DNA of 64,000 nucleotides from Suillus spraguei (taxonomy: Eukaryota; Basidiomycota; Agaricomycetes; Boletales; Suillaceae): NCBI GenBank assembly GCA_016800925.1, contig JABCPU010000081.1:124001-188000 (forward strand). Reading direction: 5' to 3'. The notes beneath the pieces were generated by a model. The model searched no databases, was not told where the DNA came from, and saw nothing but the letters and a program-made list of their open reading frames with translations. Made by a program: the position numbers and the translations under genes. The number at the start of each line of letters is the position of its first letter. Within the stretch, counting starts at the first letter, position 1. Shown piece by piece: positions 46,593-58,993 of this stretch.

Positions 46593-47503
46593 TCAATAAC
46601 CTCCGTAGTTATGATCCTCTGCCTCTATCTCCGTCTCTGCTTTGATTGGTGTATGCGGTGCTACTCCCATTGCCTGCAGGACGTCTAGGATCGGTAATAT
46701 GCGTGAGTGGTGGATGAGCGTAGAGAACACCGAGGCCTACCTAAGTGCGTGTATTTGAATACGAAAATAGTCTTTGGACTGTTGTCTCGTATGACGGTGA
46801 AAGCTGATGCTGGTTCATGATGGGGTACTTCTTCCCCGAAGCTTAACAGAATGACAGTCATAAAAAGTTGGGCGTGCGATGGAATTTCACGTACGCAATA
46901 CGATGAGAGCATGCCTTCTTGGAACGTTCATGCACTTTGCCTTCCCGCACACGAAGGGTACGATCAATTACATTCCGGGAATCCACTACTTGTTCCCTCA
47001 AGGTATACTTCCCATGGGCTACCTCCAATACAATTTGACCTATGTCATTTGAGGTTCGATCATCGAGTAGTGAGTCGTCATCTGAAGTTCAGTATTAGAA
47101 TTTGGAAGTAGGCCTTCGGGAACTTTCGCATACTAACCAGTAAGCTCAATTTTGGAGAACATGAAATCTCTCTTGACATAAGCATTGGTCAGAGACGTGT
47201 AGTCAAATGTACCGACACAGTTTGGACGCGTAATATATGAATGACAGCCAATACCGTCAACAATGACGGTTGTTACACTCCCGGAGGTCTGCGGGGCTAA
47301 AAACTTCGACCTGACTCCAAATTTCTTATGAAGGTATTAAGGGTCTTTCCCTGTGCATTTTATGAATAACACACCTTGCCTTCGACTGACGCGATCCAGC
47401 ACGTTATTCTGTTCTCTGTTGGCGTGCTGGAAACGACGACATCATACTCTGGGAGCTCCTCATCATCGATAAATATACAAGCAGAAAAGTCTCCTAGAAT
47501 CAT
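46593..47503 (-). CDS. DUF7918 protein, copy 2 (intact)
   Basis: ATG at 47503: MILGDFSACIFIDDEELPEY, then TENRITCWIASVEGK. After an intron, FGVRSKFLAPQTSGSVTT and VIVDGIGCHSYI; KRDFMFSKIELT; then SNDIGQIVLEVAHGKYTL and KVHERSKKACSHRIA; then FGEEVPHHEPASAF and KTIFVFKYTHL; and a last exon with LQAMGVAPHTPIKAETEIEA and stop TGA at 46593-46595. Motif order matches copy 1 (CWIAS, HERSKKA, FGEE, FVFKY), but the C-terminal coiled coil is absent. Five introns with proper signals keep one frame. Function unknown. Confidence 0.7.
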
Positions 47504-48419
47504 GATGCAAGTAATATACCTCAGACAACGAGATGCAAGCTGCTGGATGGAATAGTAGACTTCAACTTGAAAGAAGCATATTTAAAGTATTGACTCGGAG
47601 GCTTTATGTAATAAAAAGAGTCAAGCTTTTAGTTTCAATGACAACGGTTCGCTAATTTAGTAATTAATGCATTAGGTCCGGTGCGGTATGCCGCATGAAC
47701 GTAAACTGTTATTTATGTAAGATCCGGGGCGCTCTGCGAAGTGGCCTGGAGAACATGTACTAACTGTTGGATTATCAGGGGTCGAGGTACGAGCTCGACA
47801 CCTATCAGGAATCTTCGGGATTGATGGCGCAATATTACCGGGCGTCGGCAGCATGGTTTTAGCGTTGGCTGGCATATATTTTTCTGTACGAGTACGCTAT
47901 GCGTTTGTCAGCGGGTTCACTGTAAAACCTGAGTTGGTATTACTTTGCAGAAAGTGTCCGAGACTTGCGTGTAACTCAACACTAACTTGTAGCACATTCT
48001 CGAAGAAAGTATTGGATGCTAGTGTATGAATTAAATATAGTGCGATAGAATCTGTTTTTAATACTGTTTGCTAGCTTGCGCTTGCGTTCGGACACTGGAT
48101 GCAGCGTCCTGGCATGTTTGATATGACATAACTCCCTCCACTCAACCTGCCCACTATCATTCACCTGTTTCTTCCCTTTCCTATTCATCCCTCCGTACCC
48201 TCTCCCCTCTCCTCCGCCTCCTTCGAGTTTATCCTTCGTCATGTCTGGTATGCTGCACAGGCTTCACTACGATGTTACGAAATATGTATAGATATGCACG
48301 CACGCGCCGGAATCCGGTTTGCGCACTCCCAGTACAGAAAACATAGCGATGTAACATGACCAAACTGATGTGCCATTTGACAGGGACGTCCAAAGCGTAA
48401 TCAGGTGGCAATTATATAG
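47504..48419. other. Intergenic between DUF7918 copies
   Basis: Short frames only; no recognisable gene. Confidence 0.45.
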
Positions 48420-48963
48420 CACAAGACATGGGATGAACGAGATACGATGAGAGTGTGCCTTCTTACGCATGACTGGTGGGATTTTTCGACTCGCTGTGTT
48501 TCATTATCTTTGCCATTACATGCCTCCCTGTTTACCTGCAATGTAATTCGACCTATGTCGTTCGAATCTTGATCATTGAGTATCACGCCGTCATCAGAAA
48601 TTTACCTTGAACGGTGAACTCGATCTTTGAGGGTATAGAATCTCTGCAAGCCAGACTCTTGCATTCTTGCGCACCAATCCATCTCGGGGGCATAGTCTGT
48701 CTACTGTAGCGAACCCCATCAAAAGAGACGACTGATTGGACGCCCGAGGACTGCTGAGTTAAACACTTCCATCTGACTCCAAATTTCTTGTGGAGACAAT
48801 CCAGTATTTCGCTGGTACGAATGATGGATAACGTACCTTTCCTTCTTCCGACGTAATTCAGCAAATAATCCAGTTTTCTGTCGGTACCATGTTGCTGGAA
48901 ACAATGTTATTATACTCCCGGCTTCAGAAGCTCCTGATCGTCAATGAATACACAAGCAGACAT
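48420..48963 (-). pseudogene. DUF7918 copy 3 (pseudogene)
   Basis: Closest to copy 2: ATG at 48963 reads MSACVFIDDQELL, but a frameshift follows, and the conserved CWI codon for tryptophan is TGA (C*ITSEEGK in the corrected alignment). The next exon (KFGVRWKCLTQQSSGVQSVV) and SNDIGRITLQV align with copy 2, after which similarity fades. At least one frameshift and one stop make it non-functional. Confidence 0.8.
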
Positions 48964-49271
48964 CTGGAACAAATGATTTTCTGACGGCCTTGGGTGAAGT
49001 GCGCAATTGAGCAAAGTTTTTAACAGTTCGACAAAGTTGACAGAAAAGTCACCCAATATTGGCATGGCATGCGTAGATGAATATTTCACGCAGTCTTCGG
49101 TGAAATAGGACCCCTTTTTAAGGTGGGTAGGAGGGCTGCTAGTGAAATGCGCAGTACGGACTGTACGGTAGTAATCAAGCAGTTGCTAGACTGTGAGTGG
49201 ACACGGGCAGATCACGTGTGACTCGATGTGCCAACACATTCCTTGTCCACTGATTCCGGACTTCATCATAC
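48964..49271. other. Intergenic, divergent promoter region
   Basis: Lies between the DUF7918 pseudogene (minus) and the cyclophilin gene (plus). No gene seen. Confidence 0.5.
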
Positions 49272-50510
49272 ATGCGGCCTCGCGTGTTCTTCGACTTTGC
49301 AATAGGCACTGAGCCTGCAGGGCGGTAATTAGCACCCCTATATTGCACTGGTTTAAAGGCCTCATCACTTCATCCTAGAGTCATTTTCGAACTTTACAAC
49401 GATACAGCACCAAAGACAGCTGAAAAGTAAACCAGCATTCATTGTGGGCAGCCCTGACCTGACCACCTTCATAGCTTTCGAGCACTATGTACGGGCGAGA
49501 AAGGCCTTTCAGCTGTTTCCGAACGGCCTTTGTACTACAAGAATAGCATCATTCACCGTTCAATTCGTGATTTTATGATTCAGGGTGGTGGTGCGTCATT
49601 CTGTTATTTCATTCTTATAAAGCGTTACTCATGGTCATTAGACTTCACGAAACGAAACGGCGCCGGAGGAGAATCCATCTACGGCAGTGCTTTCCCTGAC
49701 GAAGACTTGACGCGACCTTTGGAGTCAGAAGGGTAGGTTCACCATTGAATCCTCAATACGTCACTCATGTTCCTAATTTCATGTTACAGCCTTCTTTGCA
49801 TGGCTAACAAGGGGCCTAACACAAATGGATCACAATTCTTTATTACCCTGCGAGATTGTCCGCATTTAAATGGTGAGCTTTTGTTCTAGAAAATTCTCAT
49901 GCGTCTTTAATGCGAGTCACTCATAGGCAAGCATGTTGTATTTGGCCGTATCATTCGTGGATACGAAGAAGTCGTCAAGAAACTTGCTGTGGTTCCTGTA
50001 GATGATAAGGATAGACCCCAGCACCCTATCGTTATCGTCAACTGCGGTGAACTTGAACTTAAGAGGAAGGTAGAGGCGCCTCAAGGTGTGCCCTTCTCGC
50101 CAGAAGTTCTAATGCAGTGACTAATATCTTTACAAGATGAAGAATTAAATACAGAAGTTCCTAGTCGAAGACGTCACAGCAGTCGCTCACGCTCACAGAG
50201 CTCAGATCGTGATCGTAGTACTCAAAAGAAGAAAAAGTCTAAGCGCCGAAAAAATGAAAGCAAAGTGGATGCTAAGACGGATGACGAGGGTCGCAAGAAT
50301 GAAGATGAGAAGGTTCCTAGGCAAGAAACCGAAGAGGAATATGATGCCCGACTTGAGAGGGAGGAGCAGGAGCGGTTAGAAGAGGCTAAGCGAAGGGAAC
50401 TGGAGCGCATCAAGCGCAAATATGAATCTATACCGCCCGCAAGCGAAGGAGGTGTGCGATTTAAAGGTCGGTCATCTTCAGTTGCACCCATGTCAAAAGC
50501 TGAAGCATAG
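49272..50510 (+). CDS. RS-type cyclophilin (peptidyl-prolyl isomerase)
   Basis: Prolyl isomerase with a charged tail, like PPIG/NKTR-type nuclear cyclophilins linked to splicing. ATG at 49272 ([18 protein letters not shown]) joins by an intron to [16 protein letters not shown] and then [10 protein letters not shown]. The catalytic region [12 protein letters not shown] is followed by [34 protein letters not shown], and [16 protein letters not shown]. The position of the cyclosporin-contacting tryptophan (human CypA W121) is histidine (CPHLNGKHV), as in CYP40/NKTR-type proteins. A tail of RS/SR and Lys/Glu-rich sequence ([18 protein letters not shown]) ends at 50510. Six or so exons. Confidence 0.93.
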
Positions 50511-50692
50511 TTTCAGGGCGAGGACGAATGAAATTCATTGACCCCGAACTTCACCATCGACGGTAGAAGATCTTGTTCATATTATGCTCTATAGTTTGTT
50601 ATGCTCATGAATATCATCCCCAATACCCAAAATCACAAAATGTCATAGAAATCAGAGCAAGTGTAGAGATAAAAAGTTATAAACACAATATA

Positions 50693-52551
50693 CTACACGC
50701 TTACTTCTGCGACCTGCTCAGTAACCTTGTCCATGGGTGATTCTTCCTTCTCTTCAGCCTTGGCGTTTAATGCATCCTTCTTCGCACTAGCAGCGTTGGC
50801 GAAGCTAATCGATGGTCTAATATTTGCTGACGTTGGTGTAGCATAAGAGACGCGCGGAGATCCGGGGGTAGGCGGCGTAGCGATAACTTGGGGCGGCGAC
50901 CGTGTAGCAGTAATTGGACTTCGTTCAGTCGCTTGACGAGAGGAGTTGCGTGACATTGGGTGCGGAACACGTTCCTTCAAGGCTTCACGGTCCTTCTCAA
51001 CGCGAGCAGTAATTTCGCGTTCTTTTGTGGTAACATCAACTGGTCTGGAGAGGACTTAAGCACCTGACGGGTCAAATATCGCAAAAATACCGACCTGGCT
51101 GCACCGAAAGGACTAGCTTTGGGAGCAGACGGGGCACCGGGATTAGAAGACATTTTCGGAGAGGAGAGGGGAGAGGGACTGGCGGAGTTGGAAGAACGAG
51201 GGAGAAGCTCGAGCTTACGACGACCCATCTGGGGTGTAGGGGGTGTGGAACTGGTTGCTGTCATCCGAGGTTTCAACCCAATCAATGTGCTGAAAAGAAT
51301 ACTTACGCGATGTTCTCGATCGTCCAGCACGCCAGTCGCCCTCGTCGGCGGGCGGGTCTCTCGCGTGCTGAGAATCATGACTGCTTCTCAAGCCAAATCT
51401 CGATGGCGGCTCTTCTGTCGACGGCTTGAACTTACTCCCAAGGGTCCATTTATCTTCATTGTCTGCAGGTGATTGACCTTCGGGCGTGGAGAATCCTGAA
51501 CCCCTCCGCTTAAATGACGGAGCCTCTGGTTCAGGAACCTTTGCAAGAGGCTTATTCGACCTCCACTGATTGACCTCGTCTGAGACACTAGGTGGAGGTG
51601 GCATGCGATCTCCTGGGGGACCATCGAACCGACGTCGGGAAGAATCACGTGAATCCTGCATGTTAGGTAGGGGGCCTTCACGGCGCCAGTTACCAGAGAA
51701 CTTGGAGTCATCGTCGAAGCTAGACCCTGAGAATCCGGACCTTTCCTTTGCTGTAAAATACTAAGTCTTGAAAGCCCCAAGAGAGTATCTTCGGAACTCA
51801 CGAGGCTCGGCAACGCTGGTACGAACTGTGCGTCCAGAGAGGCTCTAGAAGAGAATCAACTACGGCACAGGGAAAGAAGGTGACACGTTCACTGACACTA
51901 CCAGTCTTTGCCAGTGCATCTTTTAATCCATCAAGCTCTACGAACTCAACATAACCAAAGCCTTTTGGCTTGTCATCACGGTCCTTGATGATTTTGATGG
52001 ATTTGGTCTGACCAAAAGTCACATTACGTCATGCATATCAGGCCGCAGAACACATACCTGATGGGGACCGAAGAAACTTTCAAGTTCGCCTTCGGTGATG
52101 TCGAAGGAGAGATTTGCGACATAGGCAGTGTAAGGAGGTTGGGTGGGCAGGGGGAGATCTTCCCGAGGCGACGCAAATGATCGATCGGCTACGTAGTGTG
52201 AATCGATACGAATCACGAGACTTATAATGAGAACTCACGCCGCGACGAAGAAAAGTCGTCCCTTCTTCCAAACCGATCACCAGGTCGAGACCTGTCATCG
52301 TCCGTTCTCATTGACGCTAGGCGAATTCCGATAAGCTAAATCCTCATGAGAATAGACAAGCACTCACGAGCACTCGGAAGAGAATCCATCTCATCCGCCC
52401 ATGATCCCAGCGCTACGCGTCACATTACAACCGACTTGTTATGAAAAATGACCAACGCACTGCTATCGCCGAGAAATTCATTGAGAGACATCTTTGATGC
52501 CTTTGATTTTTTGGGCGCTGAAACATCTTTGAGCTTTGAGGTATTTGACAT
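50693..52551 (-). CDS. Translation initiation factor eIF4B-like RRM protein
   Basis: ATG at 52551: MSNTSKLKDVSAPKKSKASK, MSLNEFLGDS, then LGSWADEMDSLPSA, the N-terminus typical of fungal eIF4B/Tif3. A single RRM follows: PYTAYVANLSFDITEGELES (RNP2 in YVANLSF), then KSIKIIKDRDDKPKGFGYVE (RNP1 in KGFGYVEF) and LSGRTVRTSVAEPR. The rest is low-complexity, arginine/serine/proline-rich sequence (WRREGPLPN, DKWTLGSKFKP, DEGDWRAGRSRTSR) typical of eIF4B repeats, ending with an alanine/glutamate-rich segment and stop at 50693. It stimulates the eIF4A helicase during mRNA scanning. Several short introns; the last exon boundaries (50980-51380) are less certain. Confidence 0.85.
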
Positions 52552-52761
52552 TGGGAAAAAACTTTACCCATGATTGAAAACCTTGTGCAGTACTTTTCGC
52601 TGTATGATCTGTCGCTCGCTAGTTTGGACAAGTAGCAAAAAGCAAGAAGGAAATCACTCGGCGGCTGCGACCATAAGACTTTCTCACGCTCGTGTCCTAC
52701 TGACTCCTACATAGATAAGTAACACGGACCAACACGGTACACCGCAGCAGACGTCGACAAC

Positions 52762-53924
52762 ATGATCCTCCTTGAGGTGGGTAGCGTCGGAATTCTCCTT
52801 TGAAGACGCGTGTTCTGATGCGGCTGCTAGTCCCATAATCTCATCATTCAGACCACGCTTGCAGAAAAGATCGCAAAGTGAGATGGTCATTGTCTAACAC
52901 TGCACACACTAACGAGATGTTCAGGCCATCGTCACTTGATGTTTTGTTTGTAGATTTTGATGGCGTGAGGTTTCATCTATCAACTCCAGAAAAGAAGACT
53001 GTGATTCAGCTTTCTATGAATATCCGATGCTGGGATGAGCTAGTTGCATACGGAGCGATGGAGATATTGCAACGGGAGTATGGCCCACTCATTAAACAGC
53101 AGACAGAGCCAGAATATAACATCAGTCTTGATATAGATATTGATCAGGTTCCACCCGATGAAGGTGCGTGCGGCTCCACCGCGTGTTTGTCTGACTTATT
53201 GGTATTTGCAGAAAGCAGAGAAACATTCGTCAAGTCTATCTCGCTATTCAAGCGAAACGCCCTAGCCGCACCGTTTGAGCTTGCGTTTAAACAACAGAAA
53301 GAGTTGGAAGCATCGGGTGGTGCTCAGGGACAGTTAATGCAGATCCACTACCGCGATGAAGAAGCCATCTACATTCAAGCATCGCCCGACCGTGTCACTG
53401 TGATATTCTCGACAGTATTCAGGGAGGAAACTGATCGTATTTTTGGCAAGGTATTCTTGCAAGTAAGAATGCTCTCTAAATTCTCCCATCATGCCTGACG
53501 TTGCAACCAGGAATTCGTAGACGCACGGCGGCAGCCCAGTATTCAAAATGCCCCCCAAGTGCTCTATACGAACCGCGACCCACCCTTAGAAATCCGCGAT
53601 CTCGCAGGTCTACGGGATACTGATGATATCGGCTATGTCACCTTTGTCCTCTTCCCTCGCCATTTTGCGAACGCCAACATCTCATTCAATACGATATCGC
53701 ACGTACAGCTATTCCGCGACTATCTGCACTACCACATCAAGTGCTCAAAGGCATACATGCACTCTCGTATGCGTCATCGAGTAGCTGAGTTCCAGAAAGT
53801 CCTGAACCGCGCGAAGACTGAGGTGGCAACAACTGAACGCAAAACTGTCACGTATGTTGGACGCCCTTCGTCAAGTTTCCAGCTAACAATGTGTTACAGT
53901 GGCCGAACTATGACGAATCGGTGA
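52762..53924 (+). CDS. Arp2/3 complex subunit 2 (p34-Arc, ARPC2)
   Basis: Actin-nucleating complex scaffold subunit. Start ATG 52762 yields MILLE, joined by an intron to SHNLIIQTTLAEKIAK and by another to PSSLDVLFVDFDGVRFHLST, exactly the p34 N-terminus. Following exons: WDELVAYGAMEILQREYGPL, ESRETFVKSISLFKRNALAA, DRIFGKVFLQ then EFVDARRQ, LYTNRDPPLEIR, GYVTFVLFPRHFAN, FRDYLHYHIKCSKAYMHSRM, RHRVAEFQKVLNRAK, KTVT and a final GRTMTNR with TGA at 53922-53924. The gene diverges from eIF4B with about 210 bp between the two ATGs. All junctions carry GT-AG signals. Confidence 0.93.
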
Positions 53925-54539
53925 GATGGATGGACGAAGTACCTTACCCAGCATCATGTAACTTTAGTAGTATTTCGTCAAGATGGATGTCTCCTATGAA
54001 ATTCGACGCACTGCGCAGCTATGGTTCTCAATGAAGGGACTCCATTATCACTGGAATTCTTTGTTGAGAACCTCAAACTGTGGCTTGCAGAGAATACGGA
54101 TACAGAAACACCTACCGAAATATCTCCCGAGCATCCGAGAAAGTTGACATCGCTTTATTTTCTCTCCAGGGTAGAGTTCGGCTAACCTTTACTTGCCACT
54201 GACCTCCACATACAAATCATTGCTCACTTGTCAATATCGGAGACGTTCTACACACTACAGGACTCGTAAAAATCTGATGAAATTCATGAATCTGCACGAG
54301 CGCAAGTGCTTCGTCCTTTTCAGTTGCTGACTGAGACAGTACTAGACAGAAAATATTAGGGGTAATGTGCCACGGTAGCCCACCATATGCAAGCCTCATT
54401 TGTATATTAGCACTTGTTAAAGCGGATTAGTATGCACTGGCGGACACAATTATCGTTAGTAAATGATTTTGCTAGAGTAAATAACAATATGTGTATGCGA
54501 AAGCAAGATTACCACAATTTTCTCACGCCTCTGGTTATC
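53925..54539. other. Intergenic; one small unassigned ORF
   Basis: A 54-codon plus-strand frame at about 54021-54185 (MVLNEGTPLSLEFFVENLKL) looks protein-like but matches nothing I recognise. No other gene seen. Confidence 0.3.
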
Positions 54540-55099
54540 ATGAACAGCGAGGAGACGGTCACGATTAATGCGCAACCTGCAGCTCCGTCATCGGACTCGA
54601 TACGGATAATGAGGCAGGGTAAAATTAGGTACTGGGTCAAGCACGGATTAGACTTTTTCCAGGTTGGTTTCCGTGGCTCCTCCCTCGACCGTTCATCTGA
54701 CAGAACATGGGTTTAGGAATATCCTGACAAGCCATTGACACTACACACTTCCCCAGTCGATATTACACAATCTACGATCCCTCGGTTGATTTCAGTCGTG
54801 GAGATCCTGAAGCGCGAATATGTGAAATCCTTGGATGTCTCCGCAGGACAGCTGACGGGACTGCATCAATATAATGAACTACAATGGGAGCAACGTGGCG
54901 AGATCGCTGCAACAGGGGAAGATCGAACGAGTACCATAGCAAGAGCGTTGGAAGGTAAAAAGCAGTGTGTGTTTCATGCATAGGAGATGGCGCTTGGATT
55001 GACAAAGGATAGACTAAAGCTCATGCTTGCGCCTTATATGAAAGTTACGCTGTGCAGAAAGGCTCTTCCAGGAATGCATGAGAAGAAAGACGTGACGTG
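54540..55099 (+). CDS. Alba-domain-like protein
   Basis: ATG 54540 starts MNSEETVTINAQPAAPSSDS, then IRIMRQGKIRYWVKHGLDFF, an intron, and YPDKPLTLHTSPVDITQS, IPRLISVVEILKREYVKSLD, which resembles the Alba fold (beta strand, helix with a GK-type loop, and helix with the RLISVVEILKREY amphipathic surface). A downstream in-frame segment encodes LAPYMKVTLCRKALPGM and ends at 55099; Alba-like proteins often carry such a third strand. The splice joining these two parts near 54955-54985 could not be resolved to a legal intron in frame, so a small error or a pseudogene is possible. Alba-type proteins bind RNA or DNA and some are RNase P/MRP subunits. Confidence 0.5.
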
Positions 55100-55557
55100 A
55101 GTGACATTTATGCACAGATTGTTGTCCACACTGACAAGCTTGCAGATACCAGACACCACAGACACGACGACTGTCCAGAACTGCAAAGGCGAGATTGAAG
55201 AAAAAAGCAAAGTAGCAGATAGCTGGGCCGAGTTTTTGTTTTTTCCTATAAATCTATACCCAAATATTATCATTTTCTGAAAAGGTCTGAGTAAAATTCC
55301 CAGGGGGGTTTCGATTCGTTGATTTGAGAACACAATTATTCGTCCCAACTGGACTCTTCAGGCTGCTTCGTTAACGTTCTGCTAAACGTCGTGCTCATCG
55401 TCAGTAACGGCGACGGTAATCACCGACAACTAATTTCAGCCTAAACTTGGTTTTAAGCATCTTTCTAGTAATCGCTGGACTGGTTGTGCATTTGAACATC
55501 GTCTGAACTGCCGAAGGATCTCCGACCTTTTTATAAAGCCCTAACTCAGCTGCGCGC
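55100..55557. other. Intergenic, no gene recognised
   Basis: Short region ending in the 5' flank of the PHD-finger gene. No motif seen. Confidence 0.5.
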
Positions 55558-58500
55558 ATGCCTCGCCGCACTTCCACTCGCCTTACGTCCTCTGTCACTC
55601 CACAAGCACCTTCAGTCTCTTTTCAACTTCCTGCATCTGATGCAGATCCCAGTGTTCTTCAGCTCAGGCGACACTGGAAATGGGCTGCTTTCAGCCAGTT
55701 CTTTTTCACATTTAATGCTCTCTTTGCCATGACTGACGTGACCTTGATCGTGAGTACTGATTCTGCCTGCTTCTGGAGTACCATCTTATCTTTCAAACTA
55801 TCACAGGACGTCGAAAACGACCTTGCATACTCTACCAACCGCGTTTTGTCTCGCATCATGACAAGATTGCTTGTCACGTTAACGCAGGACAGAAAAATAT
55901 CGTAAGCTTCCCTTCATCGCATGCTGTGGCCCCACTCCCATCATCTAACCAATGTTAATTTATCAGCGTCGATAACTGGCAAACTGCCCTGCGAAAGCAA
56001 TATATGAGACGCGACCCAGATGCAAATCCCATAGGACCAATTCAGCAAATACACACCAATGTCGCAGAGTCCTCGCGCGCATCCACAGTGCCCCCACACC
56101 CATCTGAAACCGGAGAAGAGTTGGTTCCAGAGGAAGCAAAGAAAAGCGTGGTGCACGAAGACGGAGCGTCTGCTGACGGTGATGCTGTCCCAGACGATTC
56201 AGCAGATGCGGTCGAAGTCAAGTTGGAGGAAACAAAGATCGATGAATCGAAGGATGGAATCACAGGGTCTTCCTTAGAAGCTTTACAGGACTCCGAGCAG
56301 CTACAGCAGCAGATTGATTGGCTCGACCTTCCTACAGTCAAGAAACTGGATTCCCTACACACTCTTATGGAATGGCAATTTCATAACCCCAATCGTCTAC
56401 GTGCCCAGATGAAAGACGATGACGAGAATGCCGAATGGGTAATACTATGCCTGCTTCATTTTCCACTTTACTGACCAATCCTTATAGCATATAGAACCAA
56501 TAGGGTATGATGCCAAGAGTAATGCATACTGGCTCATAGGTGGTATGTGCTATTTTTTCATCTCGTTACCCAGCCTTGACCTAGGTTTAGCTGACCGTTT
56601 GTGGATTCAACGTGAACCTCCACGTCAGACACTCAAACGCAAGCGGCTCACAAATCCCAACACGTCGAAGTCTAATGGCAAAAAGTCTTTCAACAAACGC
56701 CAGCGAGTCGACTCAGAATCAGAGCCCACACCTCCACCTACAACACCCACCAGAATATCCCGTCGGCGCAATCAAGCACCAGCTCAGAACACCAGCCCAT
56801 CCGGTTCGCGCGGTGCCCGCGCCGCCAAATCACGCGCAAATCAGAAGCTCGATGCTCAGGCGAAGGACCTCGCTGAATTCCAGCGCCAGATGGCTCGGAA
56901 TAAGTCTACCAATACCAGACCTCTGACTCCACGCCGGCCTTCTGGGATCCGCGTAAGTGCGCGGCTTCGTGGTAATTTAGCGGACGATGAGTGGCAGGAG
57001 GTGCCGGATGAATGGCTTTCTCCTACTGCGCATGATGGAATGGAAGGAGAGAAGACGCCGCCTAAGTCTAAGACGAGGCTGAAAACGGGGCTTGAAAGTG
57101 ATGAAGACTCGGTCAGCGATCTCACAGAGCTTAGCGAGGATAATGACACAGACCAGGGGGACGTCCAAGGGGAAACCGATGAAGAAGAAGAACCAAACGT
57201 TAAAGATGAAGCATCTGAAGCGGACTCCGTTCCAGTTCCTGATAAATCAAATGGCAAGATTGATGTTGATAAGGAAGACAAGGAGCTTCCGTCTCTTCCT
57301 GAAGGTTTCATTGAATGGGAGACGGTGAGTTATTTATGAGCGATTAGTTAGGTCGTTTCATATTTCCCCTCTTCCTCGTGAACAGATCTGTATCACTCTC
57401 GAAGAATGGGAGAACTTCCCCGAACAATTTGAGAAAGCCACTCACTATGCTGAGAAGTCGCTGTATAAGGTATTGACGCAAAGCATTGTCCCGGTAATAA
57501 CCGCTGAACTAAGGGTGTGTATCCCACCCATTTAATCTTAGGAACCATTGATGCTAATGTAATTTTAGGAGGTGGAGAAGAAGAAGCGCAAAGAAGAAGC
57601 GGTTGTACATCGCAAACGCTCATCTCGTATTGCTTTCAAGGAAAGTGAGAAGGAGCAAGAATTACTTGCTGCTAAGAAGCGCGCAGAGGAACATGAGAAG
57701 ATGAGTCGAGCTCGGAGAGCTGAAGCGCGCCGACAGAAGGAAGAGTCGGACAGGATTAAGAGGGAGAATGCTAGAGAGCAACGCAGAAAGGAGCGAGAAG
57801 CCAAGCAAGCCGGAGAGCCTGAAGCTGACGCCAGGTATGAATATTTTGTGCATACCTGATGTATTCTAAATTCTAAACGCCCCGCTAGCGCCAATGGGTC
57901 TATCGATGTCGTGAGTCAAGAGCCTTCCTCGTCTTCCATACCGCCTGGTCAGGTGGGCAAGTTTTCAACATTGTCTGTTTCTGTTCCCGTCAATGGATCA
58001 GGCGCTGCTAGCAGTGGATCGCGTACACCAGCTGAAGATTGGGAGCTGGATTGCGAGGTATGCGGTAGACAAGGGATTAACCGGGTTTGTCTCTTTAATT
58101 TTGTATTTTTGCTTCTTCACATTCTGTGATAATTTTAGGATGACGGCGTTCCCATCATGTGCTGTGGTCGATGTATGAAGTGGCAACATATTGGGTGCCA
58201 TGACCAACGAGACGTCACTGCAGGTCGCCCGAAACGTAATTGGGATGCCGAGGACTTCATCTGCAGAAGGTGTCGCGTGTCGGGATCCAGGGCTTCTTCG
58301 TTTAGCAGTAGCCAATTGCCAACACCAACCGATCTGAAACCAGTGTATGGTTCAGTTGGAACGCAGCCCTACTATAGCAGCCAGCAGAGTTACTCCCATG
58401 ACCGCTATCCCAATGGAAGCTACTACACTAGCGGCGCGACAAGTGGGAGATACAGCTACGAACACCAGTCTGACATAAGGTCATCTGGCGTGCCTTCCCA

Positions 58501-58993
58501 GTCTTATACTCAAGCTCCCCGTGCTCCTAGCGTCACTTTTGCTCACTATCAACCCCAGCAAGGAGGATTTTCGACATCACGTCCATCATACTCCATTCAA
58601 GAGCCAGTGCCGATAACCCAGCAGACTCGCTATCCGCAATCTACATCTCCAGTCACTGGAGTAAGCCAATACCCCGGGTCCTTTCAGGTGACTTGAATTT
58701 CTTTAGTTCCAAAAACCATATTTCTAACTGATTTCAAGACCCATCCATCACATATCCAGGTGCAGCCCCAACACCGGTGGCAACCCTCCAGTTATTCTCG
58801 GAGCGATGCATCTTACAGCATGAACGCGGTTGTCCCGCCTTCTTCATACACCTCCCAACAACAACCCTACTATCCTGGAACCTCTTCCTCAAACCCCTCA
58901 GTTCCGTTCTCTCAAATGCATGGTACGAACCATCAATCCGTGCCCCAGTATTCTGGATATCAACACACCGCTCCTTACCAACAAAGTAGATGA
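55558..58993 (+). CDS. PHD-finger chromatin protein with DDT/WHIM-like N-terminus
   Basis: ATG 55558: MPRRTSTRLTSSVTPQAPSV, then WKWAAFSQFFFTFNALF, which resembles a DDT-like helical domain; VENDLAYSTNRVLSRIMTRL and WQTALRKQYMRRDPD follow. IEPIGYDAKSNAYWLIG and DRLWIQREPP match the WHIM-type motif of chromatin-remodeller accessory subunits. A long charged, proline/serine-rich linker contains basic stretches (KRKRLTNPN) and acidic ones, then a coiled-coil-like EKKKRKEEA...EREAKQAGEPEA region. The PHD finger is split by an intron: CEVCGRQGIN then GVPIMCCGRCMKWQHIGCHD and CRRCRV, with the C4HC3 zinc ligands. The C-terminal part is Q/S/Y-rich and low-complexity, ending at 58993. It probably binds histone tails as part of a remodelling complex. 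Confidence 0.85.

Noticed and set aside
50222..50491. Serine-rich minus-strand ORF opposite the cyclophilin tail
   Set aside because: Antisense of the Lys/Glu-rich tail; no splice or motif support.
56856..57311. 151-codon serine-rich minus-strand ORF
   Set aside because: Antisense of the acidic linker of the PHD-finger gene; composition is explained by the opposite strand.
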